A DNA stretch of 64,000 nucleotides from Pseudocitrobacter corydidari (lineage in GTDB: Bacteria; Pseudomonadota; Gammaproteobacteria; Enterobacterales; Enterobacteriaceae), in the NCBI RefSeq assembly GCF_021172065.1, contig NZ_CP087880.1, positions 3,262,583 to 3,326,582 on the forward strand. Reading direction: 5' to 3'. The position numbers were made by a program, and so were the translations under genes. Of the stretch, positions 30,108-39,459 are shown in pieces. How positions within the stretch are numbered: position 1 is the stretch's first letter; every line of letters starts with the position of its first letter. A model generated the notes under the pieces. It was not told where the DNA came from. It searched no databases and saw nothing but the letters and a program-made list of their open reading frames with translations.

Positions 30108-31484
30108 TTACTGTTGTTGCTGTTCCGCTTTTTTCGCCAGGCCGTCCAGCAGTTTCTGATGGATACCACCGAAACCGCCGTTGCTCATCACCAGAATGTG
30201 ATCGCCCGGATGCGCGGTTTTCAGCACCATGTCCACCAGCGTATCGACGTCGGCGCTCCAGTGTGCAGGCTGCACGCAGGCTTCCGCCACTTCAGCCACC
30301 TGCCACGGAATGTGCTGCGGCTGAAGCAGGAAGACTTCATCCGCGCGTCCCAGTGACGGGGCGAGATCGTCTTTGCAGACGCCCATTTTCATGGTGTTAG
30401 AACGTGGTTCGAGCACCGCCAGAATGCGCGCCGTACCGCCGACTTTACCGCGCAGCGCCTGAAGCGTAGCGAGGATGGCTGTCGGGTGGTGCGCAAAGTC
30501 ATCGTAAACGCTCACGCCGTTGGCTTCACCGCGCAGTTCAAGGCGGCGACGGGCGTTGATGAACGTACCCAGCGCGTTCGCCGCATCCGCAGGCGTAACG
30601 CCGACGTGACGCGCAGCCGCAATCGCCATCAGGCCATTATGCATGTTGTGCTCGCCCACCAGGCCCCATTTCACCTGACCGACCACATCGCCATCAAGCA
30701 GCACTTCCCACTCGGAGGCATCGGCGTTCAGTTTTTTCGCCTGCCAGTGGCCCTGCTCGCCCACCAGCTCCTGCTCGCTCCAGCAACCCATCGCCATTGT
30801 CTGCTTCAGGTTGATGTCGTTTTCCGGCCAGATGATGCGCCCCTGACCCGGAACGATGCGTACCAGGTGATGGAACTGTTTCTGAATCGCTTTCAGGTCG
30901 TCAAAGATATCTGCGTGATCGAACTCAAGGTTGTTGAGGATCAGCGTGCGCGGGCAGTAATGGACGAATTTAGAACGCTTATCGAAGAAGGCGCAGTCGT
31001 ATTCATCCGCTTCAATGACGAAGAACGGGCTGTCGCCCAGACGCGCGGAAACGTCGAAGTTGCCCGGCACGCCGCCGATCACAAAGCCCGGCTTATAGCC
31101 GCACGCTTCGAGGATCCAGGTCGCCATACCGGCAGTGGTGGTTTTCCCGTGCGTACCGGCAACGGCCAGCACCCAGCGGTCGCGCAGGACGAAATCATGC
31201 AGCCACTGTGGGCCGGACATGTACGGAATGTTCTTTTCCAGCACCGCTTCAACACACGGATTACCGCGCGTCATGGCGTTACCGATGATCACCAGATCCG
31301 GCTGCGGGTCGAGCTGGCTGGCGTCGTAACCCTGAATTAAATCAATGCCCTGGTTCTCAAGCAGCGTGCTCATTGGCGGATACACATTCGCATCCGAGCC
31401 CGTTACTTCATGGCCGAGGGAGCGGGCCAGCATTGCCAGGCCGCCCATGAAAGTGCCACAAATTCCCAAAATATGAATGCGCAT
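30108..31484 (-). CDS. mpl: UDP-MurNAc tripeptide ligase (murein recycling)
   Basis: Joins recycled L-Ala-gamma-D-Glu-meso-DAP to UDP-N-acetylmuramate in the cytoplasm, ATP-dependently. The 458-residue Mur ligase has three domains: UDP-MurNAc binding ([16 protein letters not shown] at 4-19), ATP binding ([12 protein letters not shown], about 110-121, and HADIFDDL) and the C-terminal domain ([21 protein letters not shown]). Sequence matches E. coli Mpl with no gaps. Divergent from fbp across a 175-bp gap. Confidence 0.97.
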   Translation of the reverse strand: MRIHILGICGTFMGGLAMLARSLGHEVTGSDANVYPPMSTLLENQGIDLIQGYDASQLDPQPDLVIIGNAMTRGNPCVEAVLEKNIPYMSGPQWLHDFVLRDRWVLAVAGTHGKTTTAGMATWILEACGYKPGFVIGGVPGNFDVSARLGDSPFFVIEADEYDCAFFDKRSKFVHYCPRTLILNNLEFDHADIFDDLKAIQKQFHHLVRIVPGQGRIIWPENDINLKQTMAMGCWSEQELVGEQGHWQAKKLNADASEWEVLLDGDVVGQVKWGLVGEHNMHNGLMAIAAARHVGVTPADAANALGTFINARRRLELRGEANGVSVYDDFAHHPTAILATLQALRGKVGGTARILAVLEPRSNTMKMGVCKDDLAPSLGRADEVFLLQPQHIPWQVAEVAEACVQPAHWSADVDTLVDMVLKTAHPGDHILVMSNGGFGGIHQKLLDGLAKKAEQQQQ

Positions 31485-31659
31485 ACGTCACTATCCTTCT
31501 TTTATCTGCCGCACATTTTACCCACATGTTCGCCAGCAGAGAAACGCATTTCAGGATATTCCGTACTTTGCTGGCGCGATTCACCTGTGCGCATTCTTTT
31601 TATTCTTTGTTAAGATTGTTGCAGTCGCTTTACTCCACATTAACTGCAGGGAAAGTGTT

Positions 31660-32658
31660 ATGAAAACGTTAGGTGAATTTATTGTCGAGAAACAGCATGA
31701 GTTTTCTCATGCGACCGGTGAGCTTACCGCTCTGCTGTCGGCAATAAAGTTAGGTGCCAAAATCATCCACCGCGATATCAACAAAGCAGGTCTGGTTGAT
31801 ATCCTGGGTGCCAGCGGTGCTGAAAATGTTCAGGGCGAGGTGCAGCAAAAACTCGACTTGTTCGCCAACGAAAAACTGAAAGCCGCACTGCGCGCCCGCG
31901 ATATCGTCGCTGGCATCGCATCCGAAGAAGAAGACGAGATTGTGGTCTTTGAAGGGTGTGAACACGCAAAATATGTAGTGTTGATGGACCCACTGGACGG
32001 CTCCTCCAACATCGATGTGAACGTCTCTGTCGGGACGATTTTCTCTATCTATCGCCGCGTGACGCCTGTCGGTACGCCGGTCACTGAGGAAGATTTCCTG
32101 CAACCGGGTAACAAGCAGGTCGCTGCCGGTTACGTGGTTTATGGCTCCTCAACCATGCTGGTTTACACCACCGGTTGCGGCGTCCACGCCTTCACCTACG
32201 ACCCATCGCTGGGCGTGTTCTGCTTGAGCCAGGAGCGCATGCGCTTCCCGCAAAAAGGCAAAACTTACTCGATTAACGAAGGTAACTACATTCGTTTCCC
32301 GGCGGGCGTGAAAAAGTACATTAAGTTCTGCCAGGAAGAAGATAAATCGACCCAGCGCCCGTACACCTCGCGCTACATCGGTTCTCTGGTGGCGGACTTC
32401 CACCGCAACCTGCTGAAAGGCGGCATTTACCTCTACCCGAGCACCGCCAGCCACCCGGAAGGGAAGCTGCGCCTGCTGTACGAATGCAACCCGATGGCGT
32501 TCCTCGCGGAACAAGCGGGCGGTAAAGCCAGCGATGGCGAGAATCGTATTCTGGATATCATCCCGGAAACCCTGCACCAGCGTCGTTCGTTCTTCGTCGG
32601 TAACGACCATATGGTTGACGATGTTGAACGTTTTATCCGTGAGTTCCCGGACGCGTAA
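31660..32658 (+). CDS. fbp: Fructose-1,6-bisphosphatase class I
   Basis: Removes the 1-phosphate of fructose 1,6-bisphosphate in gluconeogenesis; Mg2+-dependent, inhibited by AMP in the family. The 332-residue protein has the metal sites SEEEDE (about 89-94) and [11 protein letters not shown] (about 110-120) and the substrate segment [23 protein letters not shown] (two parts). The ATG at 31660 has GCAGGGAAAG upstream and matches E. coli; a frame from 31477 overlaps mpl and is rejected. Convergent with the ytf transporter operon. Confidence 0.97.
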   Translation: MKTLGEFIVEKQHEFSHATGELTALLSAIKLGAKIIHRDINKAGLVDILGASGAENVQGEVQQKLDLFANEKLKAALRARDIVAGIASEEEDEIVVFEGCEHAKYVVLMDPLDGSSNIDVNVSVGTIFSIYRRVTPVGTPVTEEDFLQPGNKQVAAGYVVYGSSTMLVYTTGCGVHAFTYDPSLGVFCLSQERMRFPQKGKTYSINEGNYIRFPAGVKKYIKFCQEEDKSTQRPYTSRYIGSLVADFHRNLLKGGIYLYPSTASHPEGKLRLLYECNPMAFLAEQAGGKASDGENRILDIIPETLHQRRSFFVGNDHMVDDVERFIREFPDA

Positions 32659-32680
32659 AGTTCCTGCGTAGTAAATCGTA

Positions 32681-32714
32681 AGCCGGGTAAGCGCCAGCGC
32701 CACCCGGCTTTTTT
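32681..32714 (+). terminator. REP-like fbp terminator
   Basis: A single REP-type hairpin, AGCCGGGT ... ACCCGGCT, is followed directly by six T, so a REP unit serves as intrinsic terminator of fbp. It overlaps the yjfF stop codon on the other strand by two bases. Confidence 0.8.
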
Positions 32715-33705
32715 ATGGCTTCGTCGCAACCCTTGTTACTGGCGCATTCTGCCGGTTTTCCCACAACACGGTCAGCGCGCGTTGCAGGGCGATAAAGACA
32801 AACAACAGAATGCCGATGGCAATTTTCGTCCACCATGAACTGAGCGTGCCGTCGAAGTTGATGTAGGTCTGAATCAAGCCCTGAATACCGACGCCAAACA
32901 ACGTGCCGAGCACGGTTCCTACCCCGCCGCTTAACAGCGTGCCGCCGATGACAACCGACGCAATCGCGTCCAGCTCCACACCGACACCCGCAAGCGCATA
33001 GCCCGCCTGAGTGTAAATAGAGAAAACAATGCCCGCCAGCGTCGCCAGCCCGGTGGAAAGCATATAGATGCGAATCGTCGTGCTGCGAGTGGAAATCCCC
33101 ATCAGGTTTGCCGACGTCGCGCTGCCGCCGATGGCGTAAACCTGATTACCAAAACGCGTGCGATGGGCAAGGAAAATCCCCACCACTACCACCATCAGCA
33201 TCAACAGCCCCATCGCGCTTAAGCGCCCGCCGCCGGGGATCATCCACGCCAGACTGGAGAGCGTGTCATAAACCGGATGGTTAATCGGAATCGACTCTTC
33301 AGACACCAGATAGCTGACGCCGCGCAGGAAGAACATCCCTGCAAGCGTAATGATGAACGCCGGGATTTTCAGCGCATCAATCAGCAGCCCCATAAAGGCG
33401 CCGAACGCGCAGCCCATCACCAGCACCAGCGGGAAGGCCAGCAGCGGCGAAATCCCCCAGAAACCGATCGCTTTGGCGAGGAACACGCCGGTAAAGGCGA
33501 TCACCGACCCGACGGAGAGATCGATCCCGCCCGAGAGGATCACAAACGTCATGCCGACCGCAATGATCCCCAGAAAGGCGTTGTCGGTGAGAATATTGCA
33601 AATCACCCGCGTCGAGGCGAAGCCGGGAAACTGGGTCAGGCAGTAGAGATAACCGAGGATGAAAACGCCGAGCGTGATCATCAGCGGTAAGTTACGTTTT
33701 ATCAT
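32713..33705 (-). CDS. yjfF: Galactofuranose ABC transporter permease
   Basis: A 330-residue inner-membrane permease of the ribose/xylose ABC family with about eight to ten helices and the EAA-like loop GLLIDALKIPAFIITLAGMFF near the middle. It forms the channel with YtfT; E. coli YtfQRT-YjfF imports galactofuranose. Sequence agrees with E. coli along its length. The start overlaps the ytfT end by 14 bases, giving coupled synthesis of the two permeases. Last gene of the operon. Confidence 0.95.
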   Translation of the reverse strand: MIKRNLPLMITLGVFILGYLYCLTQFPGFASTRVICNILTDNAFLGIIAVGMTFVILSGGIDLSVGSVIAFTGVFLAKAIGFWGISPLLAFPLVLVMGCAFGAFMGLLIDALKIPAFIITLAGMFFLRGVSYLVSEESIPINHPVYDTLSSLAWMIPGGGRLSAMGLLMLMVVVVGIFLAHRTRFGNQVYAIGGSATSANLMGISTRSTTIRIYMLSTGLATLAGIVFSIYTQAGYALAGVGVELDAIASVVIGGTLLSGGVGTVLGTLFGVGIQGLIQTYINFDGTLSSWWTKIAIGILLFVFIALQRALTVLWENRQNAPVTRVATKP

Positions 33706-34714
33706 GGCCGCGCATCCCCTTCAGTATGCTAATAAAGCGCGGCGACTGGACAATCAGCACGCACAGCACCACCACCGCTTTCACTACCTGGTTGAGCTCC
33801 GGTGGGAAACCTGAGAGCAATATCCCGGTATTCATCCCCTGAATAATCAGCGCCCCTACCACCGACAGCAGCAGGTTAAAACGCCCGCCCATCAGCGAAC
33901 CACCGCCAATCACCACCGCCAGAATGGCGTCCAGCTCCAGCCAGAGCCCGGCGTTATTGGCATCCGCACCGCGAATATCCGCCGTGACAATCACCCCGGC
34001 GATGGCTGCACAGACCCCGCTCAACACATAAGTCAGCATCACCACAATACGGGTGTTTACCCCGGCATTTTTCGCCGCACGGATGTTAATGCCCACCGCT
34101 TCGATAAACATCCCCAGCGCCGTTTTGCGGGTAAAGAGCCAGAAAATCAGCAAGGTAATCAATGCGATGATCACCGGCGTCGGGAACAGCAGCAGCGAGC
34201 CGCTGCCCAGCCACGCCAGATGCGGCGAATCAAAGGTGACGATTTGCCCGGTGGTGATCAGTTGCGCCACGCCTCGCCCGGCGACCATCAGAATCAACGT
34301 CGCCACAAAGGGCTGAATTTTCAGGATCGCCACCAGGACACCGTTCCATAACCCCGCAAGCACGCCGGAGCCGAGCGCCGCCAGCAGGACTACAGGCAGA
34401 CTGTGCCCGGCAACGGTCATCGAGGCCGCCGTCGCCCCGGCAATGGCCATCACCGCGCCCACAGAGAGGTCGATCCCACCGGTGGCAATCACCAGCGTCA
34501 TGCCAATCGCCAGCAGCGCAACGGGCGCGGCGCGGTTGAGGATATCAATCGGGCTGCCGAACAGACGGCCATCCTGCAACACCACCTGCAAGAAGTGCGG
34601 CGAGACGAGGCTATCAACCAGTAGTACCAGAAGAAGTGCGATAATTTGCGGCATGCCCGTCGGCCATTTGAAGCGCCGTTTGGGCTGGCCTGGCTGGGGT
34701 AAGGATTGTGGCAT
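33692..34714 (-). CDS. ytfT: Galactofuranose ABC transporter permease
   Basis: A 340-residue paralogue of YjfF with a basic N-terminal tail (PKRRFKWPTGMPQ) and about ten membrane segments; the family loop reads LVAILKIQPFVATLILMVAGRG. Partner of YjfF in the channel powered by YtfR. Start choice: ATG 34714, 9 bases after AAGGAG; a GTG at 34717 in the same frame would add one residue, as in E. coli where the protein begins MM. It lies 13 bp after ytfR. Confidence 0.94.
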   Translation of the reverse strand: MPQSLPQPGQPKRRFKWPTGMPQIIALLLVLLVDSLVSPHFLQVVLQDGRLFGSPIDILNRAAPVALLAIGMTLVIATGGIDLSVGAVMAIAGATAASMTVAGHSLPVVLLAALGSGVLAGLWNGVLVAILKIQPFVATLILMVAGRGVAQLITTGQIVTFDSPHLAWLGSGSLLLFPTPVIIALITLLIFWLFTRKTALGMFIEAVGINIRAAKNAGVNTRIVVMLTYVLSGVCAAIAGVIVTADIRGADANNAGLWLELDAILAVVIGGGSLMGGRFNLLLSVVGALIIQGMNTGILLSGFPPELNQVVKAVVVLCVLIVQSPRFISILKGMRGHDKT

Positions 34715-34727
34715 CACGGTTTACTCC

Positions 34728-36230
34728 TTATGCCGCAATAGCATTCATAATGGCCGGAACGGAGAGCTTATCGAGCGGGATCTCCGCCACCTGTCGGCGA
34801 TCGCGCATGATGATTATCCGGTCGGCATAGCCCACCAGTTCTTCCAGTTCAGATGAAATCACCAGCAACGCCAGCCCATCAGCGCACAGGGTTTCGATCA
34901 GACGGATGATCTCCGCATGCGCGCCGACGTCGATCCCGCGCGTGGGTTCGTCGAGGATCAGGAACTGTGGGCGCGTCAGCAGCCAGCGTGAGAGCAGGAC
35001 TTTTTGCTGATTGCCGCCGGAGAGAAATTCGATCGGCTGTTCCGCGCTCGGCGTGCGAATGCCGAGCTGGCGAATAAAGCGCTCGGCAATTTCGTTTTGT
35101 TCTTTGCGCGCAATCGGCCTTAACCAGCCGCGCTGGGCCTGAAGCGCCAGAATGATGTTTTCCCGTACCGACGCGGCGGCAATGATCCCGTCGGTTTTGC
35201 GATCCTCCGGGCAGAAGCCGATCCCCAGGCAGGACGCCTGATGCGGCGATCGCAGGGTTTGGCGTTTGCCTTTGATCGTCGCGCTTCCGCTGTCGGCGGG
35301 TTTGATACCGAAGATCACTTCCGCCGTTTCGGTGCGCCCGGAACCAAGCAACCCGGCGAGTCCCACGATCTCACCGGGGCGCACCTGGAGATCGAACGGT
35401 TCGATAGTGCCCTTTTTGCCAAATCCTTCAAACGCGGCGATAGGTTTATCGCTCAGCAAAGTACGGCCTGCACGTTGTAAGGCGTGGGTGTCCAGTTCGC
35501 GGCCAAGCATCATTTTCACCAGTTCAATCTGCGGAAGCTCGCGCGTTTCCCGGCAGCCGACGAACGCGCCGTTGCGCAGCACGGTAATGCGATCGCTCAC
35601 CGCGTACACCTGATCGAGGAAGTGGGTAACGAAGATCAGGCTGACGCCCTGATCGCGCAGCTGGCGCATCAGCGTGAACAGCATCTCCACTTCTTTGGTG
35701 TCGAGGCTGGCGGTGGGTTCGTCGAGGATCAGTACTTTGGCGGAGAGATCGATAGCACGGCAAATCGCGACGATTTGCTGCATCGCCACGGAAAAGCGGT
35801 TGAGCGGCTCGCGGACATCCAGCGAAAAGCCGTAGGATTCCATCAGCGCGGTGGCGCGCTTTTCCATCTCTTTGCGGCGCAGAAAACCGAAGCGTTTCGG
35901 CTCGCGACCAATAAAAAGGTTATCCGCTACCGACATATTGGGCAGCAGGTTCACTTCCTGATACACCGTGCCGATACCCAGTTGTTGAGCATGAGCGGTA
36001 TTTTTGGGCGAGATGACGTTGCCATCCAGCCAGATGGTGCCGCGATCGGCGTGATAAACGCCGGTTAGCGCTTTGATGAGCGTCGATTTTCCCGCGCCAT
36101 TTTCACCGAGCAGCGCCATGATCTCACCGCGCCGCAGGCTGAAATCAACGTTATCCAGCGCTTTGACGCCGGGGAAGAATTTGCTTAATCCTTCAGTGCG
36201 GAGGATTTCCTGGTGTTGGTTGGTGCTCAT
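34728..36230 (-). CDS. ytfR: Galactofuranose ABC transporter ATP-binding protein
   Basis: A 500-residue fused double ATPase of the sugar ABC type. The N-terminal domain has an intact Walker A (GENGAGKST, about 41-49), LDEPTASLD Walker B and the FSVAMQQ signature region; the C-terminal domain has the degenerate GLLGSGRTE Walker A usual in this family, plus LSGGNQQKV and LDEPTRGIDVG. It energises uptake through YtfT/YjfF. ATG 36230 is in the second place of the ytfQRT-yjfF operon, after a REP element that likely lets ytfQ be made in excess. Confidence 0.95.
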   Translation of the reverse strand: MSTNQHQEILRTEGLSKFFPGVKALDNVDFSLRRGEIMALLGENGAGKSTLIKALTGVYHADRGTIWLDGNVISPKNTAHAQQLGIGTVYQEVNLLPNMSVADNLFIGREPKRFGFLRRKEMEKRATALMESYGFSLDVREPLNRFSVAMQQIVAICRAIDLSAKVLILDEPTASLDTKEVEMLFTLMRQLRDQGVSLIFVTHFLDQVYAVSDRITVLRNGAFVGCRETRELPQIELVKMMLGRELDTHALQRAGRTLLSDKPIAAFEGFGKKGTIEPFDLQVRPGEIVGLAGLLGSGRTETAEVIFGIKPADSGSATIKGKRQTLRSPHQASCLGIGFCPEDRKTDGIIAAASVRENIILALQAQRGWLRPIARKEQNEIAERFIRQLGIRTPSAEQPIEFLSGGNQQKVLLSRWLLTRPQFLILDEPTRGIDVGAHAEIIRLIETLCADGLALLVISSELEELVGYADRIIIMRDRRQVAEIPLDKLSVPAIMNAIAA

Positions 36231-36251
36231 GGTTTATCTCTCCCCACTGAT

Positions 36252-36319
36252 GCCGGATGGCGGCGTAAACGCCTTATCCGGCCTACGGTACGGTGCCGGT
36301 AGGCCGGATAAGCGAAGCC
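36252..36319. repeat. REP/BIME between ytfQ and ytfR
   Basis: GCCGGATGGCGGCGTAAACGC and an inverted partner lie within the operon gap after the binding-protein gene, a position like that of REP in malE-malF, where it raises binding-protein mRNA. Confidence 0.9.
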
Positions 36320-36324
36320 AGAAC

Positions 36325-37281
36325 TCAATACCCCATATTTTTCTTCTTCTCTAACTCTTCTTTTGCCGTATCCGGCAGGTAAAGCGTCGATTTAGTAACG
36401 GTGACTTTCTCCGGCATCGTGCCGTCTTTCTTGAATTTCTCCAGCGCATCAAATGCCGGGCCAGCCATGTTTGGCGTCAGCTCCACGCTGGCGTTTGCTT
36501 CACCGGCAATCATCGCTTTATAGATATCCGGCACGCCGTCGATAGAGCCGGTGAGGATATCTTTGCCCGGCTTCAGCCCGGCTTCTTTAATCGCCTGAAT
36601 CGCGCCGATCACCATATCGTCGTTATGGGCGTAAACCATGCAGATGTTCTTGCCGTTGTTCTCGGCCTTGATGAAGCTCTCCATCACCTCTTTCCCCTTG
36701 CTGCGGGTAAAGTCGCCGGATTGAGAACGAATAATTTTGATATTTGGCGCTTTAGCAATGGCTTCGGCGAACCCTTTCTTACGATCAATCGCCACGCTTG
36801 CGCCCACTGTGCCTTGCAGTTCAACCACGTTACACGGTTTGCCATCGACGGTTTTAGCAAGCCATTCGCCAATCAACTGCCCTTCGAGCACGTTATTTGC
36901 CGTGACGGTGGTCATGTAGAGCGATTTGTCTTTCACATCAATCGAGCGGTCGAGCAGGAACACTGGAATCTGCGACTCTTTGGCCTCTTTCAGTACCGGT
37001 TCCCAACCTGTCGCCACCACTGGCGCAATGAAGATGGCGTCCACGCCCTGGGCGATGAACGAACGTACCGCTTTGATTTGGTTCTCTTGTTTCTGCTGAC
37101 CATCGGCGATTTTCAGGGTGATGCCGCGTTTCTGCGCTTCACTCTTCGCAACGTTGGTTTCCGCTGCGCGCCAGCCGGATTCAGAACCGACCTGCGAAAA
37201 TCCCACTGTTAAAGGGGCAGCCATGACCATAGACGACATGGCTGCGGAAACTGCTGTGACAAGAAGTAAGCGCTTCCACAT
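36325..37281 (-). CDS. ytfQ: Galactofuranose-binding periplasmic protein
   Basis: A 318-residue periplasmic binding protein of the ribose/galactose type that delivers furanose-form galactose to YtfRT-YjfF. Signal peptide 1-21 (cleavage MVMA/APLT), then the two-lobed fold with GFSQVGSESGWRAAETNVAK, FIAPVVATGWEP, LLDRSID, and VYAHNDDMVIGAIQAIKEAG near the hinge. Matches E. coli YtfQ closely. Likely regulated by the palindromes in the gap with ppa. Confidence 0.96.
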   Translation of the reverse strand: MWKRLLLVTAVSAAMSSMVMAAPLTVGFSQVGSESGWRAAETNVAKSEAQKRGITLKIADGQQKQENQIKAVRSFIAQGVDAIFIAPVVATGWEPVLKEAKESQIPVFLLDRSIDVKDKSLYMTTVTANNVLEGQLIGEWLAKTVDGKPCNVVELQGTVGASVAIDRKKGFAEAIAKAPNIKIIRSQSGDFTRSKGKEVMESFIKAENNGKNICMVYAHNDDMVIGAIQAIKEAGLKPGKDILTGSIDGVPDIYKAMIAGEANASVELTPNMAGPAFDALEKFKKDGTMPEKVTVTKSTLYLPDTAKEELEKKKNMGY

Positions 37282-37331
37282 AAAGTTATCCTCGTAGGGT
37301 TATTGTTGGTGAAAAACACGCCTGCGGACAA

Positions 37332-37369
37332 ACTATAGACAATGGCAAATGTAACAGAATGCGTTACAT
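37332..37369 (-). promoter_or_regulatory. ytfQ promoter region with inverted repeat
   Basis: ATGTAAC (37349-37355) and GTTACAT (37363-37369) form a 7-bp dyad with a 7-bp spacer, about 70-90 bp before ytfQ. On the minus strand a -10 TATAGT lies at 37337-37332 and the dyad covers the -35 position, so a bound regulator would act directly on ytfQ. TCACA at 37369-37373 is a CRP half-site. Confidence 0.5.
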
Positions 37370-37494
37370 CACAATTCAGGAAAGTGAATGCAATGTTAAT
37401 TGTCAGTGTTGGCAGGAGCTGAGGAGGCGCAAGGGATCGGGCGATGATTGATATTGCAGAATTTTCGTACAATACGGAGCGCGTGAATGCGCCA

Positions 37495-37510
37495 ATGTAA
37501 ACGGTTTCAT
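37495..37510. promoter_or_regulatory. GalR/GalS-like operator
   Basis: ATGTAAACGGTTTCAT matches 14 of 16 positions of the Gal operator GTGKAANCGNTTNCAC, including the central CG. It lies between divergent ytfQ and ppa. Galactose-responsive control of ytfQ is a natural reading. The rest of the gap (37370-37494, 37511-37600) shows no further clear signal. Confidence 0.55.
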
Positions 37511-37627
37511 AAATTTATTCAGGATGCGGCTAACTTTATGGATTTTAGAGTCATCGGAAGGCGCTGAAAAAGGCGTCGTCGGTTAGAGAAGAGATAAAAC
37601 AGGTCAAGACTTTCGCGATGAGTTGGC

Positions 37628-37633
37628 TATAAT
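37628..37633 (+). promoter_or_regulatory. ppa -10 element
   Basis: Perfect TATAAT about 40 bp before the ppa start; the -35 region (TCAAGAC near 37604-37610) is poor. Confidence 0.5.
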
Positions 37634-37673
37634 ACCCGCCACTTGTTTGCCATACATTTTAAAGGAAACAGAC

Positions 37674-38201
37674 ATGAGCTTACTCAACGTCCCAGCGGGT
37701 AAAGATCTGCCGGAAGATATCTACGTCGTTATCGAGATCCCGGCGAATGCGGATCCTATCAAATACGAAGTCGACAAAGAGAGCGGCGCACTGTTCGTTG
37801 ACCGCTTCATGTCCACTGCGATGTTCTATCCGTGCAACTACGGCTACATCAACCACACCCTGTCTCTGGACGGTGACCCGGTTGACGTACTGGTCCCGAC
37901 GCCGTATCCGCTGGAACCAGGTTCTGTGATTCGCTGCCGTCCGGTTGGCGTGCTGAAAATGACCGACGAGTCTGGCGAAGATGCCAAACTGGTTGCGGTA
38001 CCGCACACCAAACTGAGCAAAGAATACGATCACATCAAAGATGTGAACGACCTGCCGGAACTGCTGAAAGCGCAGATCACCCACTTCTTCGAGCACTACA
38101 AAGACCTCGAAAAAGGCAAATGGGTTAAAGTTGACGGTTGGGACAATGCTGAAGCTGCGAAAGCGGAAATCATTGCTTCCTTCGAACGTGCGAAGAAATA
38201 A
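37674..38201 (+). CDS. ppa: Inorganic pyrophosphatase
   Basis: Essential cytoplasmic hexameric enzyme splitting pyrophosphate into two phosphates. The 175-residue family I protein has the metal-binding signature DGDPVDVLV (about 66-74) and the surrounding [12 protein letters not shown] and YGYINHTLS segments. The ATG at 37674 follows AAAGGAAAC and gives the E. coli N-terminus [17 protein letters not shown]. Transcribed divergently from ytfQ and ended by a strong UUCG-loop terminator. Confidence 0.98.
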   Translation: MSLLNVPAGKDLPEDIYVVIEIPANADPIKYEVDKESGALFVDRFMSTAMFYPCNYGYINHTLSLDGDPVDVLVPTPYPLEPGSVIRCRPVGVLKMTDESGEDAKLVAVPHTKLSKEYDHIKDVNDLPELLKAQITHFFEHYKDLEKGKWVKVDGWDNAEAAKAEIIASFERAKK

Positions 38202-38224
38202 GCTTTCTTTTTGCGTGATAAAAG

Positions 38225-38248
38225 ACACCGCTTCGGCGGTGTTTTTTT
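38225..38248 (+). terminator. ppa terminator
   Basis: ACACCGC-TTCG-GCGGTGT followed by seven T: a UUCG tetraloop intrinsic terminator. Confidence 0.95.
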
Positions 38249-38262
38249 ATGCCTGACGTCTT

Positions 38263-38293
<31 letters not shown>

Positions 38294-38309
38294 TATAAAT
38301 TCTTCCCAT

Positions 38310-38660
38310 CTAATCAAGAATTGCCTGTGCCCGAAGTAACACATCTTCCACCACTTCCGCGCTTGCTTCGCCCAGTTTCTTTGCCCCACGCGCGTTAAGA
38401 TCCATCATGCGAAACTGATTAACCAGCACAACGCCGCTGACGTCGCCGGTTTTGCAGCTCAGTGGAACAGCGAAACCGGCATAACGCGCATGGTTTCCAC
38501 CGCGTGTAACAGGCGCGACAAGCACCATTCCTAAGCGATTAAAGGCGCTAACAGAGAGCACTAATGCAGGACGCCCTTCGCCCTTTTGTTCGTGCCCGCT
38601 CGCGGGGTCAAACCCCACCAGCACAATATCGCCGCGCGCAAACATTGGGCTTTTTACCAT
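38310..38660 (-). CDS. chpB: ChpB/MazF-type endoribonuclease toxin
   Basis: A 116-residue PemK/MazF-superfamily toxin that cuts mRNA when freed from its antitoxin. It matches E. coli ChpB: FARGDIVLVGFDPASGHEQKGEGRPALVLS at the N-terminus (two segments), VAPVTRGGNHARYAGFAVPL, and GVVLVNQFRMMDL. The basic and polar active-site residues appear intact, so the toxin should be functional. Its start overlaps chpS by 7 bases, coupling translation. Confidence 0.93.
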   Translation of the reverse strand: MVKSPMFARGDIVLVGFDPASGHEQKGEGRPALVLSVSAFNRLGMVLVAPVTRGGNHARYAGFAVPLSCKTGDVSGVVLVNQFRMMDLNARGAKKLGEASAEVVEDVLLRAQAILD

Positions 38661-38905
38661 ACTTCGTCACCCTGCGGACCGCTTTGCCCCCAAAGCTCTT
38701 GTTCACTTAACGCGGGCGCATTGATGTCGCACTGGGCCAACAGCGCATCCAGCGAATAGTGCCGTTTTAGCGGCGTCAGGATTATCTGGTGTTCTTTCAC
38801 CTCTACCTCCATGTTCTGCCCGGCGGACAGATTCAACTCTTTGACGACGGTACCTGGAATGACCATCCCCATACTGTTTCCCCATTTTTTGATGGTAACG
38901 TGCAT
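38654..38905 (-). CDS. chpS: ChpS/MazE-type antitoxin
   Basis: An 83-residue antitoxin with a SpoVT/AbrB-type swapped-hairpin DNA-binding N-terminus (HVTIKKWGNSMGMVIPGTVVKELNL) and an acidic, flexible C-terminus (SEQELWGQSGPQGDEVW) that binds ChpB. Matches E. coli ChpS. AGGAGG lies upstream, and the operator palindrome 14 bp before the start supports autoregulation. Confidence 0.93.
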   Translation of the reverse strand: MHVTIKKWGNSMGMVIPGTVVKELNLSAGQNMEVEVKEHQIILTPLKRHYSLDALLAQCDINAPALSEQELWGQSGPQGDEVW

Positions 38906-38918
38906 AGCGCCCTCCTGA

Positions 38919-38937
38919 AGTTATACAAAGTATAACT
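38919..38937 (-). promoter_or_regulatory. chpSB operator
   Basis: AGTTATAC-AAA-GTATAACT is a perfect 8-bp dyad at the chpS promoter region, the probable ChpS/ChpB autoregulatory site. The following 38938-39073 stretch has no supported gene. Confidence 0.7.
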
Positions 38938-39073
38938 CAGCAGTTCGCCGTCGAGTTTGCCTTTTTGGGATAAAACGCGCCAGCGTCCTTTTTAAGGTTT
39001 TCTTTAATCTGGAAAGAGGAACGTAGCGTGCAGAGAAAACGGGAACAGATTGCAGAATTAGCGCGGTATAACG

Positions 39074-39105
39074 CACAAAAAACAACGCCACCCGAAGGTG
39101 GCGTT
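39074..39105 (-). terminator. ytfP terminator
   Basis: On the minus strand AACGCCACC-TTCG-GGTGGCGTT is followed by GTTTTTTG. It ends the tamA-tamB-ytfP transcript. Confidence 0.88.
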
Positions 39106-39112
39106 ATGAGGA

Positions 39113-39457
39113 TTAATACTGGTCTTTATCCAACCAGTCTCCGCTTTCTATCAGCGGCAGCCCATCGACCGGGCGCTGATAGACGTACATCCAGGCACTA
39201 CCGTATGGCGTTTGGATAAGGTGACGAGCGTATTCACCCGCTTTGGTGCGTAGCTCGTCAAGTTCAGCCATCGTCGCCGCATCAACCCGGTAAACTTCAC
39301 CGTGTACTGTGCCCTTTCCCGGCACTGCGCCTGGATAGTGGCCCAGGCTGTACAGTTGATAGTCGGCCACGCTGTGCTGGCCCAGCAACTGGGCGTTGGT
39401 CATCCAGTGGCTGTTGCCTTGTTTACGCCGCAAACTGCCGTATACAAATATTCGCAT
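39113..39457 (-). CDS. ytfP: Gamma-glutamylcyclotransferase-like protein YtfP
   Basis: A 114-residue GGCT-like fold protein. The family loop YGSLRRKQGN (about 6-15) and the region ELDELRTKAGEYARH with the usual acidic residue are visible. Its substrate in bacteria is not known; gamma-glutamyl amines are suggested by the family. ATG 39457 lies 2 bp after the tamB stop, so it is co-translated with tamAB, a linkage conserved across enterobacteria. Confidence 0.93.
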   Translation of the reverse strand: MRIFVYGSLRRKQGNSHWMTNAQLLGQHSVADYQLYSLGHYPGAVPGKGTVHGEVYRVDAATMAELDELRTKAGEYARHLIQTPYGSAWMYVYQRPVDGLPLIESGDWLDKDQY

Positions 39458-39459
39458 TG

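Noticed and set aside
39028..39219. Short plus-strand frame across the ytfP terminator
   Set aside because: Runs through the terminator hairpin and into ytfP antisense; no recognisable sequence.
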